A DNA stretch of 11,275 nt from CAZAMT01 sp964486145 (GCA_964486145.1 CAZAMT010000127.1:1-11275), one strand, 5' to 3'; counted from the stretch's first letter, positions 1 through 6,282 are shown. Program-made: numbers and translations. The notes: generated by a model from the sequence alone, not told the origin.

Positions 1-1920
1 AGAGAAATTTTTAAAGGGATATCGTTCATGGCCACGCCTAAAGATAAAATAGGGCTTGTAGGAAAGAACGGCGCCGGTAAAACAACCTTGCTGAATATTA
101 TTCTCGGCAAACAACTGCCTGACAGCGGCCAGGTTACCTGCCCTGCCGATACCTCTATGGGTTACCTTCCGCAGGAGATACGTTCTACCTCCCGGAAAAC
201 AGTTTATGAGGAGGCAAAAACGGCGTATCAACATATCCTGGATTTAGAAAAAAAGATTGAACACATCAATGTTGAACTGGCAACCCGTGAGGACTATGAA
301 TCGGATACTTACCTCGCCCTTATTGACCGTTTGACGGAACTAAATGAACGGTTTGCCATCCTGGATGGGAAGAAATTTGAGGAGAACATTGAAAAAACGC
401 TCCTTGGCCTGGGTTTTGAACGCACAGACTTTCAACGGTCGTTAAATGAATTCAGCGGTGGTTGGCGAATGCGTGTGGAGCTGGCAAAAATTCTGTTGCA
501 AAGTCCGGATGTGCTGTTGCTTGACGAACCAACAAACCACCTTGATATTGAATCCATTCAGTGGCTTGAAGAGTTTCTTGCCAACTATAAGGGTACGGTT
601 ATTTTGATTTCTCATGACCGGGCATTTCTCAACAATGTAACCAACCGGACCATTGAAATAACCCTGGGTAAAATTTATGATTACCCGGTATCCTATTCCA
701 AATTTGTTGAACTAAGGGAAGAAAGGCGGCAATTGCAATTCGCTGCTTACCGAAACCAGCAAAAAGCAATTGAAGAAACCGGGCAGTTTATTGAGCGGTT
801 CAGGTACAAAGCAACCAAAGCCGACCAGGTGCAGTCGCGCGTTAAGCAGTTGGAGAAAATGGAACGCATCGAGATAGAGGAAGAAGACAAGGCTTCGATG
901 AATATTCGTTTTCCCGATGCGCCGAGAGCCGGTGCCATTGTTGTGGAAGCAGAGGAAATGTCAAAGGCTTACGGAGAGCATCAGGTGCTTAAAAACATCG
1001 ACATGATTTTAGAGCGGGGCGAACGGGTTGCTTTTGTAGGGAAAAACGGAGAAGGAAAAACAACCCTGTCTAAAATAATTGTTGGTGAACTCGATTATAC
1101 CGGTAAGTTGAAACTGGGCCATAACGTGCAGATTGGATATTTTGCACAAAACCAGGAAACGCTTCTTGACTTGGAAAAAACAGTGTTCCAGACCATCGAT
1201 GACGTTGCCGTTGGTGATATCCGTACCAAAATAAGGGATATCCTTGGTTCCTTTTTATTCAGTGGTGAAGATGTTGACAAAAAGGTTAAGGTGTTGTCGG
1301 GTGGTGAGAAGTCAAGGCTCGCTCTCGCGAGGTTGTTGCTAAAGTCGTATAACCTGCTGGTGCTTGATGAACCTACAAACCATCTCGACATGCACTCAAA
1401 AGACATACTTAAAAATGCCCTGTTAAACTATAACGGTACCCTGATTGTTGTTTCTCATGACAGGGAGTTCCTGGATGGCTTGACCAACAGGTTGTATGAA
1501 TTCAGAGACAAAAAAATAAAGGAGTTTCGCGGAAATATTTTTGATTTTTTGGAAAAAAAGAAAATGCAGTCCCTTCAGGAACTGGAAAGAAACCAAAAAA
1601 GTACAAATCAACCTGCATCTGAAACAGTTTCAACAAATGTTGAGAATAAAAAGAATTATGAAAGAAATAAGCAGCTTGACAGGGAAATAAGGAAGGCACA
1701 AAAAAAGGTCGATAATTCCGAAGAAAGGATAAGCCGACTGGAAGAAGAGATACAGACAATGGATGAACAAATGGTGGAACCGGATAAAAAACTGGATAAT
1801 AACAAACAGGAGGTTTTTTTTAGGAAATATAACGAATTGAAAAAGGAACTGCAGGACGAAATGTGGAATTGGGAAAAACTGGCGCAAAAAGTTGAATTGT
1901 TAAAAACTAAAAGATTTTGA
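1..1920 (+). CDS. ABC-F family ATPase (translation factor type), 5'-truncated by window edge
   Basis: A soluble protein with two ABC ATPase domains and no membrane segment. ABC-F proteins bind the ribosomal E site and act on stalled or initiating ribosomes; some protect against antibiotics. Numbering from the ATG at 28: Walker A GKNGAGKT 12-19, signature FSGGW 142-146, Walker B with LLLDEPTNHLD to 173, H-loop His196; second domain Walker A GKNGEGKT 338-345, signature LSGGE 423-427, Walker B LVLDEPTNHLD 444-454, H-loop His477. The inter-domain linker characteristic of ABC-F spans about 222-300, including RFRYKATKA. A charged coiled-coil tail fills about 555-630, as in Uup/YdiF-like members. 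The frame is open from base 1 and its first nine codons (REIFKGISF) match the strand that normally precedes PKDKIGLVG, so the ATG at 28 is internal and roughly 10-15 codons lie outside the window. It precedes the lipoprotein gene by 32 bases. The ABC-F assignment is firm; the subfamily is not resolved. Confidence 0.93.
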   Translation, partial: REIFKGISFMATPKDKIGLVGKNGAGKTTLLNIILGKQLPDSGQVTCPADTSMGYLPQEIRSTSRKTVYEEAKTAYQHILDLEKKIEHINVELATREDYESDTYLALIDRLTELNERFAILDGKKFEENIEKTLLGLGFERTDFQRSLNEFSGGWRMRVELAKILLQSPDVLLLDEPTNHLDIESIQWLEEFLANYKGTVILISHDRAFLNNVTNRTIEITLGKIYDYPVSYSKFVELREERRQLQFAAYRNQQKAIEETGQFIERFRYKATKADQVQSRVKQLEKMERIEIEEEDKASMNIRFPDAPRAGAIVVEAEEMSKAYGEHQVLKNIDMILERGERVAFVGKNGEGKTTLSKIIVGELDYTGKLKLGHNVQIGYFAQNQETLLDLEKTVFQTIDDVAVGDIRTKIRDILGSFLFSGEDVDKKVKVLSGGEKSRLALARLLLKSYNLLVLDEPTNHLDMHSKDILKNALLNYNGTLIVVSHDREFLDGLTNRLYEFRDKKIKEFRGNIFDFLEKKKMQSLQELERNQKSTNQPASETVSTNVENKKNYERNKQLDREIRKAQKKVDNSEERISRLEEEIQTMDEQMVEPDKKLDNNKQEVFFRKYNELKKELQDEMWNWEKLAQKVELLKTKRF

Positions 1921-1952
1921 ATATTTTTATAGTTTAAACTGTTATTTAATTA

Positions 1953-3236
1953 ATGTTGAAGTTTCGTTTACTATATAGTGTTGTTTTTATATCATTTTTT
2001 ATAACTGCCTGCCGTGGACCGCGAATAGTTAAGGTGGACAGGGACTTGTCATACATTTATAATCCCGGTAGTTCTCCTCTGCATCCTCGTTACAGGGTAT
2101 TTCATTCAGCAAGTGATATGTCAACCCTGTACGCGAAAATTTTCCCTAATGAATTACTGTTCAATGAAGCAAACAAAGAAAGGGAACTGCGGGCTGAGTT
2201 TCAGATTCATTACCGGGTGTTCGACATTGATGAGGATGGTGTTGGTAAAGAAATCGTTGATAGCACAACATTGCAATACATTATTAAACATGAAGACTCG
2301 GGCAAGCGGTTTTTTGCTAAAATCCCGATAAATGTAAAACAGGGAAATACATACCTGTTACGGGTTTTTACATCAGACCTTTTGCGAAATACCACAACGC
2401 AGAATTTTATTTATGTTGATAAAACGAATGTTTACAACAACCAGAATTTTATGGTATCTTTTGCAAAAAACAATCTTCGGTTATTTGAACCGTTTGTTGT
2501 TGGGAACCATGAATTTACGATAGATTACATCAATAATCTGCATGACAGTATTTTTGTATCGTACTATCCAACAAAGAATTACCTACCTAAGCCTGTATTC
2601 TCAACTTCCGTGGAACCCGATTTATTTAAAAAACCGGACAGCATCTGGAAGTATCCGTTCTCCTCAGGAATGAAGTTTCAATTACCTTATGAAGGATTGT
2701 ATTTTTTCCGGCTGGATACCACTGTTGAGGACGGATTGTCAGTCATGAACTTTGGAGAATCATTCCCAAAACTTGAAACTCCAAAAGAAATGCTTGATCC
2801 GCTGGTTTATATAACAACCTCAAATGAATACAAGAAATTAGTTAGTGAAACCAACCTAAAACTCGCCATTGATAATTTTTGGTTAAGCAAAGCTGAAAAC
2901 CTGGAGCGTGCAAGGGAACTAATACGAATTTATTATAACCGCGTCTTTCTCGCCAATTATTATTTCACTTCATCCGTCGAAGGGTGGAAAACCGATCGTG
3001 GTATGATCTATATTATTTATGGACCGCCCAATTCACTTGAAAAAACCAGCAGTGTTGAAAAATGGATGTATTATAAGCGAAATAAAAAAGAGGAAGCGGT
3101 ATTTACGTTTAACCGGCAATATAGTATTTACAGCCAGGATACATACAAGCTTGAACGTTCAGAAAGCTATAATTTTTCATGGCGATCTGCTGTTCAAACC
3201 TGGAGGGAAGGAGAGGTGTTTCAACTTGATGATTAA
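1953..3236 (+). CDS. GWxTD-domain lipoprotein, function unknown
   Basis: A 427-residue predicted lipoprotein. The N-terminus has a short basic start (MLKFR), a hydrophobic stretch and a lipobox ITAC with Cys20 as the lipidation site. The residues after Cys20 (RGPRIV) are basic rather than acidic, so there is no sign of the acidic surface-export signal known in Bacteroidota; periplasmic orientation is an inference. The middle is rich in beta-type sequence (about 60-280). The C-terminal third carries the family motif GWKTD at 344-348, followed by RGMIYIIYGPPN, which marks the GWxTD domain found mainly in Bacteroidota and related phyla. No enzymatic motif is visible and the role of the family is unknown to me. 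The ATG follows the ABC-F stop by 32 bases with no clear Shine-Dalgarno sequence, so co-transcription is plausible. rlmB starts 83 bases after its stop. Confidence 0.85.
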   Translation: MLKFRLLYSVVFISFFITACRGPRIVKVDRDLSYIYNPGSSPLHPRYRVFHSASDMSTLYAKIFPNELLFNEANKERELRAEFQIHYRVFDIDEDGVGKEIVDSTTLQYIIKHEDSGKRFFAKIPINVKQGNTYLLRVFTSDLLRNTTTQNFIYVDKTNVYNNQNFMVSFAKNNLRLFEPFVVGNHEFTIDYINNLHDSIFVSYYPTKNYLPKPVFSTSVEPDLFKKPDSIWKYPFSSGMKFQLPYEGLYFFRLDTTVEDGLSVMNFGESFPKLETPKEMLDPLVYITTSNEYKKLVSETNLKLAIDNFWLSKAENLERARELIRIYYNRVFLANYYFTSSVEGWKTDRGMIYIIYGPPNSLEKTSSVEKWMYYKRNKKEEAVFTFNRQYSIYSQDTYKLERSESYNFSWRSAVQTWREGEVFQLDD

Positions 3237-3319
3237 CATCGTTGAGCATGGAAGTAGATTCTACGCCCTTATTGCCTTTTCTTTATCAATATTCAATTTT
3301 GTCAGATAATTTTAATTTA

Positions 3320-4072
3320 ATGAAACAATCAAAAATAAGTAATTTTGTGTTTGGCATTCATGCAATTATTGAGGCCATTAAATCCGGTAAGTCCATTGAA
3401 AAAGTGTTGCTTCGAAAGGAGCAACAGGGTGATTTATCAGGCGAGCTTTATGAGCTAATTCAAAGTCATAAAATCCCTTTTCAGTTTGTACCCATTGAAA
3501 AACTCAACCGCATAACCCGAAAAAATCACCAGGGGGCCCTGGCCTTTGTCTCACCCGTAGAGTACATTGATTTGGAGCAAATTGTTCCCGGAATTTATGA
3601 AAATGGGGAGGTACCTTTTTTACTTATGCTTGATGGAATTACAGATGTCAGAAACCTGGGGGCTATTTGTCGTAGTGCCGAATGTGCCGGAGTTCATGCG
3701 GTAATTGTTCCTGCGAAAGGTTCAGCGCAAATCAATGCAGATGCAGTTAAAACTTCAGCAGGTGCGTTGAATCATCTGCAAGTGTCAAGGGTTGAAAAAC
3801 CTGTTTCGGCACTAAAATTTCTGAAAGATTCGGGAGTGCAGGTAATCGGGGCTTCAGAAAAGGCTCAAAGTTCATATATGGAGTGCAACTGGACCTATCC
3901 CGTGGTTATTGTCATGGGATCCGAAGATACAGGTATTTCCGCTTCCGTGCAGAACATATGTGATCAGTTGGTGTCGATTCCCGTATTTGGGAAAGTGGCA
4001 TCGTTGAATGTATCGGTTGCTGCTTCCGTAATTTTATATGAAGCAATCAGGCAAAGACAAATACCCGCTTAA
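3320..4072 (+). CDS. rlmB: 23S rRNA (guanosine-2'-O)-methyltransferase, TrmH/SpoU family
   Basis: 250 residues, close to the roughly 245 usual for RlmB, which methylates the 2'-OH of a conserved guanosine (G2251 in E. coli) in the peptidyl-transferase region of 23S rRNA using S-adenosylmethionine. The N-terminal substrate-binding domain starts with FGIHAIIEAI and runs to about residue 80. The SpoU knot domain follows with motif 1 RNLGAICR (111-118; catalytic-type Asn112 and Arg118), motif 2 VMGSED (198-203) and motif 3 SLNVSVAAS (228-236). I chose the ATG at 3320 because the protein then begins MKQSKISNFVFGIHA, as in homologues. The ATG at 3242, only 6 bases after the previous stop, would add 26 residues that look untranslated. 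The stop codon overlaps that of the convergent asnC-like gene. Other TrmH-family rRNA or tRNA methyltransferases are less likely because the RlmB-type N-terminal domain is present. Confidence 0.9.
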   Translation: MKQSKISNFVFGIHAIIEAIKSGKSIEKVLLRKEQQGDLSGELYELIQSHKIPFQFVPIEKLNRITRKNHQGALAFVSPVEYIDLEQIVPGIYENGEVPFLLMLDGITDVRNLGAICRSAECAGVHAVIVPAKGSAQINADAVKTSAGALNHLQVSRVEKPVSALKFLKDSGVQVIGASEKAQSSYMECNWTYPVVIVMGSEDTGISASVQNICDQLVSIPVFGKVASLNVSVAASVILYEAIRQRQIPA

Positions 4073-4542
4073 TTTTCGGGCAAGATGGGCAGTTGCCTGT
4101 CAATTAAAACTTCCAATGAAATAAATGTAACGGTTCTTGCAATTCCCTCAATGGATTGCACCTTATCAGCCAAAACTGCTTTTAAATGTTCGTTGTCTTT
4201 GGCATAAACCTTCACAAACATGGCGTATTCACCGGTGGTGTAATGGCATTGCGTTATTTCCGGTATTTCACCCAGTTTTTTAAGAACATCATTGAATAAA
4301 CTGGCATTATCCAGAAAAATACCGATGTAAGCCAGTGTTTTAAATCCAATTTTTTTTGGATCAATGGTGAACCGTGACCCGGATATGACACCCAGCTTTG
4401 TTAATTTCTGAACCCGTTGATGGATGGCAGCTCCTGAAACATTGCACTCGCGGGCTACTTCCAGGAAAGGTATCCGGGCATTTCCGGTAAGAATTGTAAG
4501 AATTTTTTTGTCTAAACTATCGATGTGTAAATTTTCATCCAT
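4069..4542 (-). CDS. Lrp/AsnC family transcriptional regulator, likely AsnC
   Basis: 157 residues, the usual size for this family of amino-acid-sensing DNA-binding proteins, which assemble as dimers up to octamers. The N-terminal winged helix-turn-helix begins with the family hallmark IDSLDKKIL (7-15). The recognition region is PFLEVARECNVSGAAIHQRV (25-44), continuing to about residue 60. The RAM (ligand-binding) domain follows at about 65-150, with the effector-loop motif YTTGEYAMFVKV at 101-112. The gene is divergent from asnA across the 4543-5241 region, the same arrangement as asnC-asnA in E. coli, where AsnC represses itself and activates asnA when asparagine is low. Together with the dyad sites just upstream of its start, this makes AsnC the best guess for its role, but the ligand cannot be read from sequence. 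Its last four bases overlap rlmB tail to tail. Confidence 0.9.
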   Translation of the reverse strand: MDENLHIDSLDKKILTILTGNARIPFLEVARECNVSGAAIHQRVQKLTKLGVISGSRFTIDPKKIGFKTLAYIGIFLDNASLFNDVLKKLGEIPEITQCHYTTGEYAMFVKVYAKDNEHLKAVLADKVQSIEGIARTVTFISLEVLIDRQLPILPEN

Positions 4543-4561
4543 TTTTCCAAGGTGTTACTAT

Positions 4562-4638
4562 TAATTTTACAAATTAATGAAGATGGCATTACAAATTAGA
4601 AGCTAAATTAATAAAATAAATTATAATTTGTAAAATTA
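4562..4638. promoter_or_regulatory. Putative AsnC/Lrp operator array (three sites)
   Basis: The 15-mer TAATTTTACAAATTA at 4562-4576 recurs as its exact reverse complement at 4624-4638. Each copy is itself a dyad, TAATTT-N3-AAATTA. A third copy at 4584-4598 keeps the right part, TTACAAATTA (4589-4598), exactly and has lost the left half. Centres are 22 and 40 bases apart, close to two and four helical turns. A 15-bp dyad repeated in helical phase is the layout known for Lrp-family operators, and the array starts 20 bases upstream of the regulator's own start codon. The repeats are directly visible; binding by the neighbouring regulator is inferred. High AT content raises the chance background. 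Confidence 0.5.
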
Positions 4639-4639
4639 T

Positions 4640-4670
4640 TTTGAAAATTAATATCAAATGTATATATTTG
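4640..4670 (+). promoter_or_regulatory. Bacteroidota-type promoter, rightward
   Basis: TTTG at 4640-4643, a 19-base spacer and TATATTTG at 4663-4670 match the Bacteroidota consensus TTTG-N19-21-TAnnTTTG at every defined position. Transcription would start near 4675-4678 and run through the structured segment towards the gap and asnA. Operator copy 3 (4624-4638) ends one base before the -33 box, a position that fits an activator. Confidence 0.6.
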
Positions 4671-4686
4671 TCCTGTCAATAATAAA
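4655..4686 (-). promoter_or_regulatory. Bacteroidota-type promoter, leftward (asnC-like gene)
   Basis: On the minus strand, TACATTTG (complement of 4655-4662) is an exact -7 box, with TTTA (complement of 4683-4686) 20 bases upstream as a 3-of-4 match to the -33 box. Its -7 box abuts that of the rightward promoter, forming the inverted repeat CAAAT-N6-ATTTG (4655-4670). The leader to the ATG at 4542 would be about 100 bases and would pass through all three operator copies, which suits autorepression. Confidence 0.4.
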
Positions 4687-4692
4687 ATATAC

Positions 4693-4823
4693 TCATTTAG
4701 CGTTCTTGAAATCGTACGGGTTTAACGTTTATTTCTTAGAGAATGTCGGAAATACTTTCATTTCCCGATTCATCAAATTAGAATTTACAGGAAACAATAA
4801 CGTTAACCCGAATGTTTAAATGA
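4693..4823 (+). ncRNA. Candidate structured RNA (long rod with terminal hairpin)
   Basis: No convincing reading frame is present, but the segment folds on itself. An outer helix pairs TCATTTA (4693-4699) with TAAATGA (4817-4823). The main stem pairs 4717-4733 with 4796-4810 in 15 base pairs, broken only by single bulged T residues at 4723 and 4730. Inside, 4741-4753 pairs with 4760-4771 (GAA, TCGG and AAAT against ATTT, CCGA and TTC; TG 4744-4745 and C4764 bulged) around the loop ACTTTC. It begins about 18 bases after the predicted start of the rightward promoter. It could be a small RNA, part of a long asnA leader, or a DNA-level repeat. I do not recognise a known family. Confidence 0.35.
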
Positions 4824-4844
4824 AATTAAAATATTAAAAGTTCG

Positions 4845-4980
4845 TTTTAGTTNNNNNNNNNNNNNNNNNNNNNNNNNNNNNNNNNNNNNNNNNNNNNNNN
4901 NNNNNNNNNNNNNNNNNNNNNNNNNNNNNNNNNNNNNNNNNNNNNNNNNNNNTTTAGTTAGTAGTTAGTTTTAGTTAGTG
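4845..4980. repeat. 17-bp tandem repeat interrupted by the assembly gap
   Basis: To the right of the gap the sequence reads as a 17-bp unit TTTTAGTTAGTAGTTAG (4953-4968, first T lost in the gap) followed by a second partial unit TTTTAGTTAGT (4969-4979). To the left, the last eight bases before the gap (TTTTAGTT, 4845-4852) match the start of the same unit. The number of copies inside the gap is unknown. Confidence 0.6.
4853..4952. other. Assembly gap (100 N)
   Basis: Exactly 100 N, the conventional filler for a gap of unknown size, so the true length between asnC and asnA is not known. Both edges carry the same TTAG-rich repeat, which suggests that a repeat too long or too variable for the reads caused the break. 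A small gene inside the gap cannot be excluded. Confidence 0.95.
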
Positions 4981-4987
4981 AAAAGAA

Positions 4988-5017
4988 GGGGATCCGCCAG
5001 GATCCCCACTTTTTTTT
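4988..5017 (+). terminator. Intrinsic terminator upstream of asnA
   Basis: A perfect 8-bp stem GGGGATCC / GGATCCCC (4988-4995 and 5000-5007) with a GCCA loop, followed by AC and a run of eight T (5010-5017). An A-rich stretch precedes it (4981-4987), so weak termination on the minus strand is also possible. It lies 225 bases before the asnA start and downstream of the rightward promoter at 4640-4670. It would end a transcript from there unless read-through is regulated. Confidence 0.85.
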
Positions 5018-5108
5018 CGGAAGCTTTTAATCTATCGTTTTTCATTTTTCGTATTTTTATGTTATTTACTATACTGCAAGGCATGGAAAACATGGGTTAT
5101 TGAAGTTA

Positions 5109-5135
5109 TATTTATTCATATTATTCGAATAAATA
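5109..5135. promoter_or_regulatory. Nested palindromes upstream of asnA
   Basis: TATTTATTC (5109-5117) and GAATAAATA (5127-5135) form a perfect 9-bp inverted repeat with a 9-base spacer. Within it, TTATTCGAATAA (5121-5132) is a perfect 12-bp palindrome, so the right half-site can pair with either of two TTATTC copies. This suggests a protein-binding site in the asnA control region. The binding protein is unknown; the AsnC-like regulator is one candidate, although the motif differs from its proposed sites. Confidence 0.35.
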
Positions 5136-5178
5136 TTAATATTTTGAAAGATTTCTCAATTAATTTAAATATTTTTCG

Positions 5179-5210
5179 TGTTCAAAAGGTGAACAATGTA
5201 CGTTACTTTG
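5179..5210 (+). promoter_or_regulatory. Possible asnA promoter with operator-like inverted repeat
   Basis: TTACTTTG at 5203-5210 matches the Bacteroidota -7 box TAnnTTTG at all but one defined position and would give a leader of about 25 bases to the ATG at 5242. No clear TTTG lies at the right distance upstream. Instead the perfect inverted repeat TGTTCA-AAAGG-TGAACA (5179-5195) covers the -33 region. Such a promoter would probably depend on, or be blocked by, a protein bound there. The repeat is seen; promoter activity is inferred. Confidence 0.35.
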
Positions 5211-5241
5211 ATTAAAAACTAAAAATAATTAAACACTTATT

Positions 5242-6282
5242 ATGAGCAGGAATCTGATTATACCAAAAAACTATGAACCGTTACTGAACCTGAATCAAAC
5301 TGAGAAAGCCATATTGCTTGTTAAGGAAACTTTTCAGGAAAATTTATCCTCTGAGCTTCGTCTGAGAAGAGTTACCGCTCCGTTATTTGTATTAGAGGGT
5401 ACCGGAATTAATGATGACCTGAATGGCGTTGAGCGCAAAGTATCATTTCCCGTGAAGCATCTGAACGACACACAAGCGGAGGTTGTAAATTCACTGGCCA
5501 AATGGAAACGGCTTGCACTTGCCGATTATTCCATTGAGCAAGGGTATGGAATTTATACTGACATGAATGCTATCCGTCCTGATGAGGTGTTGGATAATAT
5601 TCATTCATTGTACGTGGATCAATGGGACTGGGAGCGTGTGATGAAACCGGATGAACGAAATCTTGAGTATTTAAAATTCGTTGTAACGAAAATTTTTGAG
5701 GTTTTCAAACGAACTGAATTTGTTATATATGAAAATTATCCTGAGTTAAAACCCATGTTGCCCGAGGAAATTACGTTTATTCATTCAGAAGAATTGTTGC
5801 ACGATTATCCTGATTTATCGCCAAAAGAAAGAGAATATGAAGCTGTAAAAAAGCACGGAGCCATATTTGTTATTGGTATCGGCGGCACGTTGCTCAATGG
5901 AAAACCTCACGATGGACGAGCGCCCGACTATGACGACTGGATTACAAACACCACAGCGGGAAACATTGGATTGAACGGGGACATTATTTTACATAATCCT
6001 GTGCTTGATATTGCCTTTGAGATTTCATCCATGGGAATACGCGTGGATAAAGAAGCGTTATTGAAACAGCTTGAACTTACAAATACAACAGACAGAAAAG
6101 ACTTACACTTTCACAAACGGTTGTTAAATGGTGAGTTACCGCAATCAATCGGAGGTGGTATTGGGCAGTCGCGTTTATGTATGTTTTTTCTTAGGAAAGC
6201 ACACATTGGTGAAACCCAGGCAAGTATTTGGCCCGAGGAAATGCTGGAAGAATGCAAAAACAATAAAATATTCCTTGTATAA
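5242..6282 (+). CDS. asnA: Aspartate--ammonia ligase (ammonia-dependent asparagine synthetase)
   Basis: 346 residues (E. coli AsnA has 330). The enzyme makes asparagine from aspartate, ammonia and ATP in the cytoplasm through an aspartyl-AMP intermediate, and its fold resembles class II aminoacyl-tRNA synthetases. The family's conserved blocks are present in order: RLRRVTAPLFV (40-50), TGINDDLNGVERKVSF (54-69), AEVVNSLAKWKR (79-90), GYGIYTDMNAIRPDE (101-115), YVDQWDWE (124-131), IGIGGTLLNGKPHDGRAPDYDDW (starting 211), and the ATP-site motif 3 type block GGGIGQSRLCMFFL (304-317) followed by HIGETQASIWP. All are intact, so the protein should be active. The ATG at 5242 gives the expected N-terminus (MSRNLIIPKNYEPLL). 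The gene is divergent from the AsnC-like regulator, and an intrinsic terminator and two palindromes precede it. It ends 63 bases before the convergent dnaB stop, with no clear terminator between them. Confidence 0.97.
   Translation: MSRNLIIPKNYEPLLNLNQTEKAILLVKETFQENLSSELRLRRVTAPLFVLEGTGINDDLNGVERKVSFPVKHLNDTQAEVVNSLAKWKRLALADYSIEQGYGIYTDMNAIRPDEVLDNIHSLYVDQWDWERVMKPDERNLEYLKFVVTKIFEVFKRTEFVIYENYPELKPMLPEEITFIHSEELLHDYPDLSPKEREYEAVKKHGAIFVIGIGGTLLNGKPHDGRAPDYDDWITNTTAGNIGLNGDIILHNPVLDIAFEISSMGIRVDKEALLKQLELTNTTDRKDLHFHKRLLNGELPQSIGGGIGQSRLCMFFLRKAHIGETQASIWPEEMLEECKNNKIFLV

Noticed and set aside
28..30. ATG at 28 as the true start of the ABC-F gene
   Set aside because: The frame is open to base 1 and the preceding codons match the conserved strand before PKDKIGLVG in this family, so the gene starts outside the window.
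3242..3319. 26-residue N-terminal extension of RlmB from the ATG at 3242
   Set aside because: The extension has no family similarity that I recognise, while the ATG at 3320 gives the expected RlmB N-terminus and length.
4743..4781. Small ORF (12 residues) as a leader peptide for attenuation
   Set aside because: It has a single Asn codon, no run of regulatory codons and no ribosome-binding site, and it lies inside the proposed terminal hairpin and its 3' flank.
4845..4980. CRISPR array at the TTAG repeats
   Set aside because: The units are short, contiguous and without spacers; this is a simple tandem repeat.
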